Assembly: GCF_033304615.1 (NCBI RefSeq)
Contig: NZ_CP129118.1
Location: 368,001-432,000 of the forward strand
Reading direction: 5' to 3'
Length of the DNA: 64,000 nucleotides
Origin: Sporosarcina oncorhynchi
Lineage (GTDB): Bacteria; Bacillota; Bacilli; Bacillales_A; Planococcaceae
In this document: positions 46,300-54,581 of the stretch, one piece after another
Numbering within the stretch: position 1 is the stretch's first letter
Layout: each line of letters opens with the position of its first letter
The notes under the pieces: model-generated
What the model was told of the DNA's origin: nothing
Databases searched by the model: none
The model's input: only the letters and a program-made list of their open reading frames with translations
Position numbers and translations under genes: made by a program

Positions 46300-46445
46300 A
46301 TTGTACTCACCATTACAATAAAGGACAAAAAGCTGATTGGTCTTTATTTTTGCCGCGGGAAGCCTCCTTTCGTTATCGTTAATCCGTCGCGCAGAATGCT
46401 TTTGACAAATAAATCTCGGTTTTGCACTTTGAATTGGGCGCGACT
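46300..46445 (-). repeat. Full 146-bp R element (copy 1, inverted)
   Basis: On the minus strand it begins AGTCGCGCCCAAT, continues through AAAACCGAGATTTATTTGTC, GCATTCTGCGCGACGG, GGAGGCTTCCCGCGG and ends GAGTACAAT. It is nearly the same as the copies at 53901 and 54212 and has family A arrays on both sides. Confidence 0.9.
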
Positions 46446-46451
46446 GGCCAG

Positions 46452-46610
46452 ATGTTGAGCGGGTTTCTGGAAACTTGAGTAGTTTTCCCCCGATGTTGAG
46501 CGGATTTCTGCAAACATGAGCGGATAGTACTCGATGTTGAGCGGTTTTCCGCAAACATGAGCGGATTGTACACGATGTTGAGCGGTTTTTCCACAAACAT
46601 GAGCGGATTA
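46452..46610. repeat. Family A array A3b (minus orientation)
   Basis: AGCGG (or AGTAG) cores at 46458, 46478, 46499, 46519, 46540, 46560, 46581 and 46602, with spacings alternating 20 and 21. Together with A3 it flanks R copy 1. Confidence 0.9.
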
Positions 46611-46671
46611 CTAAATCCCGAAGTTGATTGAAGCAGTAGCTACATGATTTGAAAACGATAGTTTGTTCAAC

Positions 46672-46712
46672 CAAAAAAATCTTCCATTGCCCAATTGAGC
46701 GATGGAAGATTT
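46672..46712 (-). terminator. Terminator after gerQ
   Basis: AATCTTCCAT / ATGGAAGATT with a T run on the minus strand. Confidence 0.8.
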
Positions 46713-46717
46713 ATTGG

Positions 46718-47068
46718 TTATGTCTGTTGATTGAAATAATTCAACTCTTCATCGAAAACGGCATAATCGAAGTAGATCATTGGCATGAGGTAGCGCCGGC
46801 CGGTTTGGAATTCACTGATGATAACGTGGTCGCGTCCGGCTGCTTCAACCATTCCACGAATGCTTAATGTGTTTTTGCCTGCTTCAATTGCACTTTCAAA
46901 AGAGAAATTGAATGTCCCGATTTTTCCTCTGTTCAAACGTAAAATATTTTCAATATACGATTCTTCGCGAAATGGAGGTCTGCCTCCGTTTAAGTACGTC
47001 GTGGCCGGTGGCGTGGTAGGTTGTTGCTGTTGTTGCTGATATCCTGGATACCAATAATACTGATTCAT
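46718..47068 (-). CDS. gerQ: Spore coat protein GerQ
   Basis: A 116-residue protein. The N-terminus MNQYYWYPGYQQQQQQP is the Gln/Tyr-rich tail seen in GerQ, whose residues are crosslinked in the coat by transglutaminase. The C-terminal domain (YIENILRLNRGK, FESAIEAGKNTLSIRGMVEAAGRDHVIIS, YLMPMIYFDYAVFDEELNY in parts) is the full GerQ domain. In B. subtilis GerQ is needed for the cortex hydrolase CwlJ to be present and active in spores. GGAAAGGA precedes the ATG. The gene directly upstream is a broken cwlJ. Confidence 0.92.
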   Translation of the reverse strand: MNQYYWYPGYQQQQQQPTTPPATTYLNGGRPPFREESYIENILRLNRGKIGTFNFSFESAIEAGKNTLSIRGMVEAAGRDHVIISEFQTGRRYLMPMIYFDYAVFDEELNYFNQQT

Positions 47069-47107
47069 TTTTTCATCCTTTCCAATTTAAAGTCGTCAAT
47101 CCAGTGG

Positions 47108-47494
47108 TCAAACTTGTGGGCAGTCTTATGGTGTCGGGGAGAAGAAGCAAAGCACCTTGTATCTTCCGGTGTCGGGCTGATTGTGCAAATGGTCAGGACA
47201 TTCACCACTCGTTCAAAAACCACGAGGCGGGATGAAATCAGCCTATTCGTCCAGCCGATTTCTGGTTCATATCTCACACACGCTGGTAGAAATGGCTTGT
47301 CATCGTCGCTTCAAAATTTCCTGGACTCTGAAATTTCATTTCTAGCAGATTGCGGAGTTTCTTGAAATCCAGATAATCGCTACGCACTCGGTTGACCCCG
47401 AAGACCATAGGCACCCCAATCGTCCATCTCCTTCTGACCTGATCAATCTAGCAAGCTGATCAACTTCTTTGTCGGCGGCCTGAATGACTGCCAC
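47108..47494 (-). pseudogene. cwlJ: cwlJ pseudogene (cell-wall hydrolase CwlJ)
   Basis: Minus-strand translation in pieces gives a CwlJ homologue. From GTG 47494 (GAGGGGG 7 bases upstream): VAVIQAADKEVDQLARLIR. After a frameshift, 47399-47277: GVNRVRSDYLDFKKLRNLLE.. to HFYQRV, then TGA. The same frame continues with another TGA and FHPAS. After a second shift: SGECPDHLHNQP and CFFSPTP, a TAA, then DCPQV and the end at 47108. So there are two frameshifts and three in-frame stops, and the GEGK part of the active-site region is partly lost. The length equals a full CwlJ of about 130 residues. The gene is 39 bp upstream of gerQ on the same strand, the cwlJ-gerQ order known from the Bacillus cereus group. 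Confidence 0.85.
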
Positions 47495-47582
47495 AGCCTA
47501 ACCCCCTCGATTCCACGATATGCTCCAGGTTCTATGAAAATGACAGCCGAATGTCTATACTAAATGGAAGGAGGGGAAAAGC

Positions 47583-48434
47583 ATGAAAATTGCGAATGAA
47601 ATTCCGAGCTTCTTAGAACGATTTGATTCCCAAAAGCAACTGACTGTGAAGACACTTATTGACTATTTTGAAGAACATGCAGCGGTATATGAAAACTATT
47701 TCCCTATGCATTGCCCGAAAACGGATGAGCGTCTACAAATGGCGGTTGACCAATACGACGGAAAAATCCAAGACATACAAACCATTTCACGTACATTGCC
47801 AGCCATTGTGGAGCAGATGGATACACGTTTCCAGCAAGCATTCAAGCTAAACTTGGATTGTAGCTATGTATTGATGGTTGGATCATTCGGTTCTAATGCC
47901 TTTGTTACAAGAGACGATCGGCGTAAAAACTTTTTTGCTGTGGAAAAACTATCTCCGAAGCCTGAACATTTAAAAGTGATCACAGCACATGAAATTGGTC
48001 ATGTTACCCATTTCGCATTAGCTTCTCAGGAAGGAATGGACTGGTCTACAGTTGACTGGATGCACGGATTGACAACTCTTTATACAGAAGGAGCTGCCAC
48101 GTATTTATCAAAGAAAATTGTCCCTGGTCTCCCCGAATCCATCTATTTCACATACGACGATTTGGGCGATCCATGGGTAAAGTGTTATGAAGAACATAAA
48201 TCCGAAGTGAAGCGGCGATTCCTTGAAGATGCAACTGGGGAGTGGGATATGGTGAAGGAAAAGGAATGGTTCAGACTGCGCGGCGGCCACTATTTTGGAT
48301 ATGAACGGCTAGGCTATTTGCTCGGTACGGATTATGTCGAACATCTGGTGGGAACACTTGGCGAAGAACAGGCATTGACATTCTGGCATGGAAATGATGT
48401 GAAAAAGGATATTCTAGCGTGGCTTGAGCATTAA
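47583..48434 (+). CDS. Predicted zinc-dependent peptidase (gluzincin-like)
   Basis: A 283-residue cytosolic protein with HEIGHVTH at about residues 138-145 (HExxH zinc motif) and a likely third ligand in LYTEGAATYLS about 28 residues later, the spacing of gluzincins. There is no signal peptide or propeptide. I do not recognise the subfamily, and no substrate can be given. AAGGAGGGG precedes the ATG. It is divergent from the dead cwlJ and followed by array D1. Confidence 0.68.
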   Translation: MKIANEIPSFLERFDSQKQLTVKTLIDYFEEHAAVYENYFPMHCPKTDERLQMAVDQYDGKIQDIQTISRTLPAIVEQMDTRFQQAFKLNLDCSYVLMVGSFGSNAFVTRDDRRKNFFAVEKLSPKPEHLKVITAHEIGHVTHFALASQEGMDWSTVDWMHGLTTLYTEGAATYLSKKIVPGLPESIYFTYDDLGDPWVKCYEEHKSEVKRRFLEDATGEWDMVKEKEWFRLRGGHYFGYERLGYLLGTDYVEHLVGTLGEEQALTFWHGNDVKKDILAWLEH

Positions 48435-48463
48435 GTCAGAAGTGAAATCCAGGCGTATCCAGC

Positions 48464-48715
48464 GTATCACCGCTGATAGACGACTTATCACCGGTTTTCG
48501 GTAGTTTATCACCGCTTGTCGGCGAATTATTACCGCTTATCAGCCGTTTATGACCGCTTATCGTCGAGTTATCAACGCTTGTCAGCCGGTTATGACCGCT
48601 TGTCGTCCGTTTATCACCGCTTATCAGCTGGTTATCACCACCTATCGTCGAGTTATCACCGTTTGTCAGCCGTTTATGACCGCTTGTCGGCAAGTTATCA
48701 CCGTTTGTCCATATA
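48464..48715. repeat. Family D tandem array D1 (TTATCACCGCTT core), exact 21-bp pitch
   Basis: Twelve units start at 48464 and then every 21 bp without exception up to 48695. The core is TTATCACCGCTT with a variable 9-bp tail (ATCAGCCGT, GTCGGCGAA and others). It lies between the convergent peptidase and hemQ genes. Only one array of this family is in the window. Confidence 0.93.
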
Positions 48716-48789
48716 TATCCAGATGAAACAATAATCCATCTTGTAAAAACACAACTACCCATCCGACTTCCAACCATTTGGCGGCCAAT

Positions 48790-48816
48790 CAAAAAAGGAG
48801 CCCTTTAAAGGCTCCC
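48790..48816 (-). terminator. Terminator after hemQ
   Basis: GGAGCC / GGCTCC (extended by G-C) with a T run on the minus strand. Confidence 0.75.
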
Positions 48817-48827
48817 ATGCACGAAAA

Positions 48828-49577
48828 TTAAATCGTGAAAAATGACTTACTTTTCTCTGTATCAAGCAACGTTCCAACGAAGAATGAGCCGAATACGCCG
48901 TAGCGCGCACTCACTTCGTCAAAACGCATTTCATAAATCAATTTCTTGAATTGCAAAACGTCATCCGAGAACAATGTGACGCCCCATTCAAAATCGTCGA
49001 ATCCGACAGAACCTGAGATAATCTGCTTTACTTTGCCTGCATAGCCGCGTCCAATCATGCCATGGCTGCGCATTAACTCTTTACGCTTATCCATATCTAA
49101 CATGTACCAGTTGTCGTTGCCTTCACGCTTCTTGTCCATCGGGTAGAAACAAATATATTGGTTGCGTGGCAATTCCGGATACAAACGCGCCCGTACATGT
49201 GGATTCTGGTACGGATCTTCATTTGACTCGCCTGCAAGGTAATTCGATAGTTCCACAACGGAAACGTACGAATAAGCGGGAATTGTGAAGTCGGCGATTG
49301 TCAATTTGTTGAACTCCGTTTCGAGCTCCTGCAATTCGTCCATCGTTTCGCGTAATGTCATAAGCATGAAATCCGCTTTCTGACCTACGACTGTATAAAA
49401 CGCATGCGCGCCGGTTTTATTGTCATCTGCTTGTTGAAGTTTATCGAGAAAAGCCATGAATTCGTCAGTTGCTGCCTGACGCTCCTCTTTTGAAATAATC
49501 TTCCATGATGCCCAGTCCATCGTGCGTAAATCGTGCAATACATACCATCCATCGAGTGTAATAGCTGCTTCGTTCAT
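48828..49577 (-). CDS. hemQ: Coproheme decarboxylase / heme synthase HemQ
   Basis: A 249-residue member of the chlorite-dismutase-like family. The Firmicutes HemQ features are visible: [15 protein letters not shown] at the start, [21 protein letters not shown], and the proximal heme His in [14 protein letters not shown] (about residue 172). The Tyr in the YPM segment is the usual radical tyrosine. It decarboxylates coproheme to heme b with peroxide, the last step of the coproporphyrin-dependent pathway. AAGGAG precedes the ATG; divergent from lipL. Confidence 0.94.
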   Translation of the reverse strand: MNEAAITLDGWYVLHDLRTMDWASWKIISKEERQAATDEFMAFLDKLQQADDNKTGAHAFYTVVGQKADFMLMTLRETMDELQELETEFNKLTIADFTIPAYSYVSVVELSNYLAGESNEDPYQNPHVRARLYPELPRNQYICFYPMDKKREGNDNWYMLDMDKRKELMRSHGMIGRGYAGKVKQIISGSVGFDDFEWGVTLFSDDVLQFKKLIYEMRFDEVSARYGVFGSFFVGTLLDTEKSKSFFTI

Positions 49578-49799
49578 GTGAAATCAAACTCCTTCATAAA
49601 TGGATTTATTTCTATTAATAGTGTAGCACAACGTTATCTAAAACATGATTTTCAACCATAGAAGTCATCAAATCGCCACGAAGTAAGAGGTTGTGAAGAC
49701 CGTTAAAACTGGTGTATGCTTAAAGCGGAAAAACGTCCAACCTTACTCGTGAAATGAACAAATCAGACACGAAATGATGAACATTCAGGAGCTAATAAA

Positions 49800-50633
49800 A
49801 TGTCCAACTTATATCTGCCAAAATGGCGTTTCATCGACGAATCGATGACCGCTTTACAACGTTCAGCGCTTGAATCATTTGCGATGGACGATACATTATG
49901 CCATCTTGTTGGCCAGAAACAATCCGTTCCAACCGTCCGTACATGGGTGCATGATGAAACGATTGTGCTCGGCATCCAGGATCACAGATTGCCTCATATT
50001 GAAGAGGCGCTGCCAGTTCTGCATGACGCAGGTTATAAGACAATCGTCCGTAATTCGGGCGGTCTTGCCGTCGTACTTGACAGTGGGGTGCTCAATATTT
50101 CAATCGTCCTCTCCGAAAATGAGGGCTCAATCGATATTCCTGAAGGTTATGAAGCCATGCTGTCATTTGTACGCTTACTATTTCCGGAAGCAGCGGACCA
50201 GATCGAAGCTTATGAAATTGTTGGTTCCTACTGTCCGGGCACATATGACTTGAGTATAGGCGGGAAAAAGTTTGCCGGCATCTCACAGAGAAGGCTCCGG
50301 CAAGGCGTTGCCGTCCAAGTGTATTTGTGCGTGGAAGGAAGCGGTGCGAAACGTGCAGAACTCGTTCGCGATTTATACGAAAAAGGGTTGCAGGGCGAGC
50401 AGACGAAATTCGAGTACCCGGCCATCCAACCTGACGTGATGGCGTCCTTATCAGAACTGCTGGACGAACCGGTCACGGTGAATGAAGTCTGTATCCGTAT
50501 CCAGTTATTGTTGCGCGCGCTTTCCGAAGAAGACGTGCAAATGGGTGGCTTCACGCCTGAAGAGATGGAATTGTATCTGTTCTATTTGAAGCGGGTTGTT
50601 GAACGCAATCAGAAAATGCTGGCCCGGAAATGA
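49800..50633 (+). CDS. lipL: Octanoyl-[GcvH]:protein N-octanoyltransferase LipL
   Basis: A 277-residue LplA-like transferase. It has RTWVHDETIVLGIQDHRLP, RNSGGLAVVLDSGVLNIS (substrate pocket), and the catalytic Cys in GSYCPGTYDLSIGGKKFAGISQRR (about residue 145-155). LipL amidotransfers octanoyl groups from GcvH to E2 subunits in the B. subtilis-type lipoate pathway. In B. subtilis it lies in the same hemQ to rsfA region. The ATG at 49800 has AGGAG upstream. Confidence 0.92.
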   Translation: MSNLYLPKWRFIDESMTALQRSALESFAMDDTLCHLVGQKQSVPTVRTWVHDETIVLGIQDHRLPHIEEALPVLHDAGYKTIVRNSGGLAVVLDSGVLNISIVLSENEGSIDIPEGYEAMLSFVRLLFPEAADQIEAYEIVGSYCPGTYDLSIGGKKFAGISQRRLRQGVAVQVYLCVEGSGAKRAELVRDLYEKGLQGEQTKFEYPAIQPDVMASLSELLDEPVTVNEVCIRIQLLLRALSEEDVQMGGFTPEEMELYLFYLKRVVERNQKMLARK

Positions 50634-50640
50634 GACGAAG

Positions 50641-50679
50641 AAAAACCGCCAGATCAATGGTTGATTGGCGGTTCTTTTG
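50641..50679. terminator. Bidirectional terminator
   Basis: ACCGCCAGATCAA / TTGATTGGCGGT between lipL and the convergent rsfA-type gene. Confidence 0.85.
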
Positions 50680-51289
50680 ACACGAGATTGCCATTGCGTT
50701 CCATCGTGAAGACGGGAGCTGTGCGGTCATTTTCATCATCCAGCGTGACGAGTCGACGTGCACGGTTCATAATTTGGACGAACTGTTCGTAATCGCTGCG
50801 GATGTTTTTATTTTCCTGCCGCAGTTTTTCGATTTCTTTTTCCAAGTCGTTCACTTTTTCGTTGGCGATTTTGGCTGTGTGCTTCCAACGAAGCGAGTCT
50901 GTATCGCCGCCACCCGAATGATGCAGTCGGATGAGATACGCAATAACCGTATCGAGCGACAAAGCCGAAAGCGGGACAGCCACCTTTTCATCGTGTTCGC
51001 CGGTTGAAGGCGGATTGTATAATTGTTGCGTACGTCGTTTGAAATCTGCGCCGAGGACACGCATCGCTTGCTTACGTTCTTTTTTCGCCTCTGCCAGTTC
51101 GGTTTCGTAATCGCGTCTCACGACTGCATTCCATCTAAACCCGCAAGCGGCCGCGGTCCTGTTGAGCGCGTCACCTACTTCTTCGAAGGCACTTAGTTGT
51201 GTGCTGCCTTCACGGACATGCCGAAGCACCGTTTCCGCTAATAGAATATCATTTTCTTCAAGCCAGGCATCCTGTCTAACTTTCACCAT
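50654..51289 (-). CDS. rsfA: RsfA family prespore transcription regulator
   Basis: About 211 residues. The N-terminal Myb/SANT-like domain ([38 protein letters not shown]) is the RsfA signature, followed by a linker and a long C-terminal coiled coil (about 135-175). RsfA tunes part of the sigma-F regulon in the forespore. I choose the ATG at 51289: GGAGG lies 7 bases upstream and homologues begin at this point; ATG 51307 is less likely. It stands beside ywfO as in B. subtilis. Confidence 0.88.
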   Translation of the reverse strand: MVKVRQDAWLEENDILLAETVLRHVREGSTQLSAFEEVGDALNRTAAACGFRWNAVVRRDYETELAEAKKERKQAMRVLGADFKRRTQQLYNPPSTGEHDEKVAVPLSALSLDTVIAYLIRLHHSGGGDTDSLRWKHTAKIANEKVNDLEKEIEKLRQENKNIRSDYEQFVQIMNRARRLVTLDDENDRTAPVFTMERNGNLVSKEPPINH

Positions 51290-51642
51290 CTCCTTGCCTC
51301 CTGCCATGTTAATAGTCTCTTTCTTACAGTCAGTGTGGACAGGTCACTAACCTTTTATTCATCCAAACTGGAACACTTGCCAATAAATTTGTAGTGAGTA
51401 GAGGTAGATGGGTGGTTTTTCATCTGTCACTGCGCGTGCTTTTTGATATACTTAAGTCAATTACGTATTGGTGTCAGTGTGTCCGGATTTTGAAGAGAAC
51501 GTGTTTAATTGACTCTCTTTAAAATCCTAGATATCCGCAGAAGGTTTTATTTACGTTCGGCATGTAGTGGGAAAATGTTCGTCCTACTCTATAGGGTGTT
51601 CGTTTTCTTCCAAAAGAAAATATAATGGGTGAATGGAGGTGC
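51290..51642. other. 350-bp divergent intergenic region with an inverted repeat
   Basis: No gene seen. It contains a 14-bp inverted repeat, GGATTTTGAAGAGA (51485-51498) and TCTCTTTAAAATCC (51514-51527), with one mismatch and a 15-nt loop, without a T tail. A TATAAT (within AAAATATAATGGG near 51620) could serve ywfO. Confidence 0.55.
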
Positions 51643-52944
51643 ATGATGAACTATAAAGATGAGAAACTGTTTGAAGAGAAAGTGTTCAAAGATCCTGTTC
51701 ACCGATACATCCATGTGCGCGACAAAGTAATTTGGGACGTGATTGGAACGCGGGAATTCCAGCGGTTGCGCCGGATTAAACAGCTGGGGACGACATATCT
51801 CGTTTTCCACGGAGCTGAACATACGCGTTTTCAACATTCGCTCGGTGTCTATGAGATTGTCAGACGAATCATTGATGATGGATTCAGTGGGCGCACGGAA
51901 TGGAATGACGAAGAACGGCTTTTGACGATGTGTGCCGCTTTATTGCATGACCTTGGTCACGGTCCTTTTTCCCACGCATTTGAGAAAGTGTTCACGCTCG
52001 ATCATGAAGTGTTCACGCAGGCCATCCTGACAGGGGATACTGAAGTGAATGCGGTGCTCAAAAGAGTGTCACCCGACTTCCCGCAAAAGGTGGCGGATGT
52101 CATTGGGAAAACGTATCCGGACAAGCTTGTCGTCAGCCTCATCTCGAGCCAAATTGACGCGGACCGGATGGACTATTTGCAGCGGGACGCCTATTATACG
52201 GGTGTGTCGTACGGACATTTCGATATGGAGCGGATTTTACGCGTCATGCGGCCTGACGAGGAACAAGTGGTCATTAAGTTTAGCGGCATGCATGCTGTGG
52301 AAGATTATATTATGAGCAGGTACCAGATGTATTGGCAAGTGTATTTCCACCCGGTGTCCAGAAGTGCGGAAGTGATTCTTATGAAGATTCTTCATCGCGC
52401 GAAAGATTTACATAACAGGGGCTATGCATTCCGTTATGACCCCGTGCCGTTCAAAGCTTTTTTTGACCGGAAGATAGAGCTGGAAGATTATATTTCTTTG
52501 GATGAAAACGTATTGATGACGTATTTCCAATGGTGGCGGAAAGAGGATGACCCGATTTTATCGGACTTGTGTAATCGATTCCTTGACCGCAAGTTGTTTC
52601 AACATGCGGAGTTCGAACCAGCGACGGAATACCGGAAAATCGGTGAACTCGAGCGCTTATTTAAAGAAGCGGGCATTGACCCCGAGTATTATCTCGTTGC
52701 GGATTCGTCTTCCGATCTGCCATATGACTTTTACCGGACAGGTGAAGAAAACGAGCGCGTGCCGATTTATCTGCAGATGAATAACGGTGAATTGCGCGAG
52801 CTGTCCCGTTCATCTGAAATCGTTGAGGCAATTTCAGGCAAACGCCGTACGGACCATAAACTCTATTTCCCGGAAGACTTACTGGAATCAGGAAAAGACG
52901 AGAATCCGCTATATGGAAAAATTCTGGAACTATTGAAAAACTAG
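51643..52944 (+). CDS. ywfO: HD-domain phosphohydrolase (YwfO)
   Basis: About 433 residues. An SAMHD1/dGTPase-like HD domain with RLRRIKQLGTTYLVF, HTRFQHSLGVYE, LLHDLGHGPFSHAFE and the distal Asp in DADRMDYLQRD. Metal ligands of the HD core (H..HD..D) are all intact. B. subtilis YwfO is a homologue reported to act on (d)NTPs; activity here is inferred. Start ATG 51643 with GGAGGTG 3-8 bases upstream; the longer frame from 51625 lacks a site. The next gene ywgA starts 15 bp downstream. Confidence 0.88.
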   Translation: MMNYKDEKLFEEKVFKDPVHRYIHVRDKVIWDVIGTREFQRLRRIKQLGTTYLVFHGAEHTRFQHSLGVYEIVRRIIDDGFSGRTEWNDEERLLTMCAALLHDLGHGPFSHAFEKVFTLDHEVFTQAILTGDTEVNAVLKRVSPDFPQKVADVIGKTYPDKLVVSLISSQIDADRMDYLQRDAYYTGVSYGHFDMERILRVMRPDEEQVVIKFSGMHAVEDYIMSRYQMYWQVYFHPVSRSAEVILMKILHRAKDLHNRGYAFRYDPVPFKAFFDRKIELEDYISLDENVLMTYFQWWRKEDDPILSDLCNRFLDRKLFQHAEFEPATEYRKIGELERLFKEAGIDPEYYLVADSSSDLPYDFYRTGEENERVPIYLQMNNGELRELSRSSEIVEAISGKRRTDHKLYFPEDLLESGKDENPLYGKILELLKN

Positions 52945-52959
52945 AAAGGGGTGGAAGAC

Positions 52960-53466
52960 TTGCTACAAGAACATGCTAGAATTGTGCAATTCGTCGCTAT
53001 GGCAGAAGAAGTGAGCGGACGGAAGAAATTGCAGAAGATGATCTATATCGCAAAAAAGATGGACTTTCCATTTGCTGAAAAATACGAACTTCATATGTAC
53101 GGTCCCTATTCGGAGGAATTGACACTCCGCGTGGAAGAATTATGTGAAATGGGCTTCCTCTCCGAACAATGCACGGATAAAGGATCATACGTCCAATACA
53201 GCTACAACGTCACGGAAGAAGGTGGCCGATTCCTAGAAACTGCAGAAACGCCCCATGAAAAACTGGGCGCATGCATCGAACAACTAAACGAAAAGAGCTC
53301 CCGTTTCCTTGAACTCGTCTCAACAGTCCTCTACTTCGACCATCTACCAAAAGACGAGCAGATCGAAAAAGTCCATATCGTCAAAAACAAACTCAATTAC
53401 ACCGAAACCGAAATGGCAGACGCCTTCGACTTCATCGCAAATTTGCAAGCGTGCGCGGTTTCATGA
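52960..53466 (+). CDS. ywgA: YwgA family protein
   Basis: About 168 residues matching YwgA: GRKKLQKMIYIAKKM, FAEKYELHMYGPYSEELTLRVEELCEMGF (in parts), resembling a winged-helix or antitoxin-associated (Panacea-like) domain. The function is not known. The start is TTG at 52960, with AAAGGGGTGG upstream and agreement with homologues starting ML..HA; the GTG at 52951 lies within the ribosome binding site. Cotranscribed with ywfO. Array C2 starts about 85 bp after its stop. Confidence 0.85.
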   Translation: MLQEHARIVQFVAMAEEVSGRKKLQKMIYIAKKMDFPFAEKYELHMYGPYSEELTLRVEELCEMGFLSEQCTDKGSYVQYSYNVTEEGGRFLETAETPHEKLGACIEQLNEKSSRFLELVSTVLYFDHLPKDEQIEKVHIVKNKLNYTETEMADAFDFIANLQACAVS

Positions 53467-53550
53467 CATTTTTCAGCCCTTTTACTTGAAGGGCTATTTT
53501 TTTTGAATCGCGACGGTAGTGTGATGACGGTATAGAGCTTGCCGCGTTCG

Positions 53551-53802
53551 CCGCTCGTAAACAGCGTTGCTGCGCCCGTAAAAGTAGGTGTCGCGCCCGT
53601 AAACAGCGTTGCTGCGCCCATAAAAGTAGGTGTCGCGCCCGTAAACAGCGTTGCTGCGCCCGTAAAAGTAGGCGTCGCGCCCGTAAACAGCGTTGCTGCG
53701 CCCGTAAAAGTAGGTGTCGCGCCCGTAAACAGCGTTGCTGCGCCTGTAAAAGTAGGCGTCGCGCCCGTAAACAGCGTTGCTGCGCCCGTAAAAGTCGTGC
53801 CC
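53551..53802. repeat. Family C tandem array C2 (42-bp dimers, exact 21-bp pitch)
   Basis: GCGCCCGTAAA cores at 53572, then every 21 bp without exception to 53782 (11 units), plus a weaker unit at about 53551. Two tails alternate (ACAGCGTTGCT and AGTAGGTGTC), so the true period is 42 bp. It lies between the convergent ywgA and tautomerase genes. Confidence 0.95.
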
Positions 53803-53900
53803 GGGCAATCAGATAATACGCTCAAATGACCAAAGCGTACGCACAAAACACTATTTCCGTTGCCTGTAAAATGTATGTCATGCATGCGCACGTTTCAGTA

Positions 53901-54048
53901 CTAGTCGCGCCCAATCCAAAGAGCAAAACCAAGATTTATTTGTCAAAAGCATTCTGCGCGACGGATTAACGATAACGAAGGGAGGCTTCCCGCGGAAAAA
54001 ACAAAGACCAATCAGCTTTTTGTGCTTTATTGTAACGGCGAGTACAAT
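53901..54048 (+). repeat. Full R element (copy 2)
   Basis: About 148 bp from AGTCGCGCCCAATCC to GAGTACAAT, near-identical to copy 3 and to the inverted copy 1. Family C array C2 lies to its left and family A array A4 starts at the next base. Confidence 0.9.
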
Positions 54049-54211
54049 AACCGCTCAACCTCTCGTTAGAACTGCTCAAGTTTTCGGATAACCGCTCAAC
54101 CTCGAGCCAAAACCGCTCAAGTTTCCAGATAACCGCTCAACCTCAGGCAAAAACCGCTCAAGTTCCGGGAAATCCGCTCAACCTCAGGCAAAAACCGCTC
54201 AACCTTGAGCC
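54049..54211. repeat. Family A array A4 (strict 21/20 alternation)
   Basis: Eight cores at 54051, 54072, 54092, 54113, 54133, 54154, 54174 and 54195: spacings 21, 20, 21, 20, 21, 20, 21. Units with CAACCTC and CAAGTT tails alternate, so the period is 41 bp. Confidence 0.93.
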
Positions 54212-54357
54212 AGTCGCTCCCAATCCAAAGAACAAAACCAAGATTTATTTGTCAAAAGCATTCTGCGCGACGGATTAACGATAACGAAGGGGGGCTTCCC
54301 GCGGAAAAAATAAAGACCAATCAGCTTTTTGTCCTTTATTGTAACGGCGAGTACAAT
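54212..54357 (+). repeat. Full R element (copy 3)
   Basis: 146 bp, starting AGTCGCTCCCAATCC and ending GAGTACAAT; enclosed by family A arrays A4 and A5. R copy 2 + A4 and R copy 3 + A5 look like a tandem duplication. Confidence 0.9.
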
Positions 54358-54540
54358 ATCCGCTCAACCTCAGGCGAAAACCGCTCAAGTTTGCGGAAAA
54401 CCGCTCAACCTCAGGCGAAAACCGCTCAAGTTTCCGGAAAACCGCTCAACATCGGGCCAAAACCGCTCAAGTTTCCAGAAAATCCGCTCAACCTCGGCCC
54501 AAAACCGCTCAAGTTTCCAGAAATCCGCTCAACCTCCAAC
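54358..54540. repeat. Family A array A5
   Basis: Nine cores at 54360, 54381, 54401, 54422, 54442, 54463, 54484, 54505 and 54525, spacings 20 or 21, with alternating CAACCTC and CAAGTTT tails. It ends 40 bp from the tautomerase stop codon. Confidence 0.92.
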
Positions 54541-54581
54541 AAAAAAACGATGCAAGGAACGGCTCCCTCACATCGTTTATA

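Noticed and set aside
45945..46610. Insertion sequence or MITE between ywdK and gerQ
   Set aside because: No transposase, no terminal inverted repeats and no target duplication seen; the region resolves into R element copies and A and C arrays.
47065..47277. 70-codon minus-strand ORF upstream of gerQ
   Set aside because: It is a shifted frame through the cwlJ pseudogene; the CwlJ-like residues are in the other frames.
53494..53891. Repeat-peptide ORFs (GAAP-VNS and YGRD types) over array C2
   Set aside because: Generated by the 21-bp period in both directions; no start signals.
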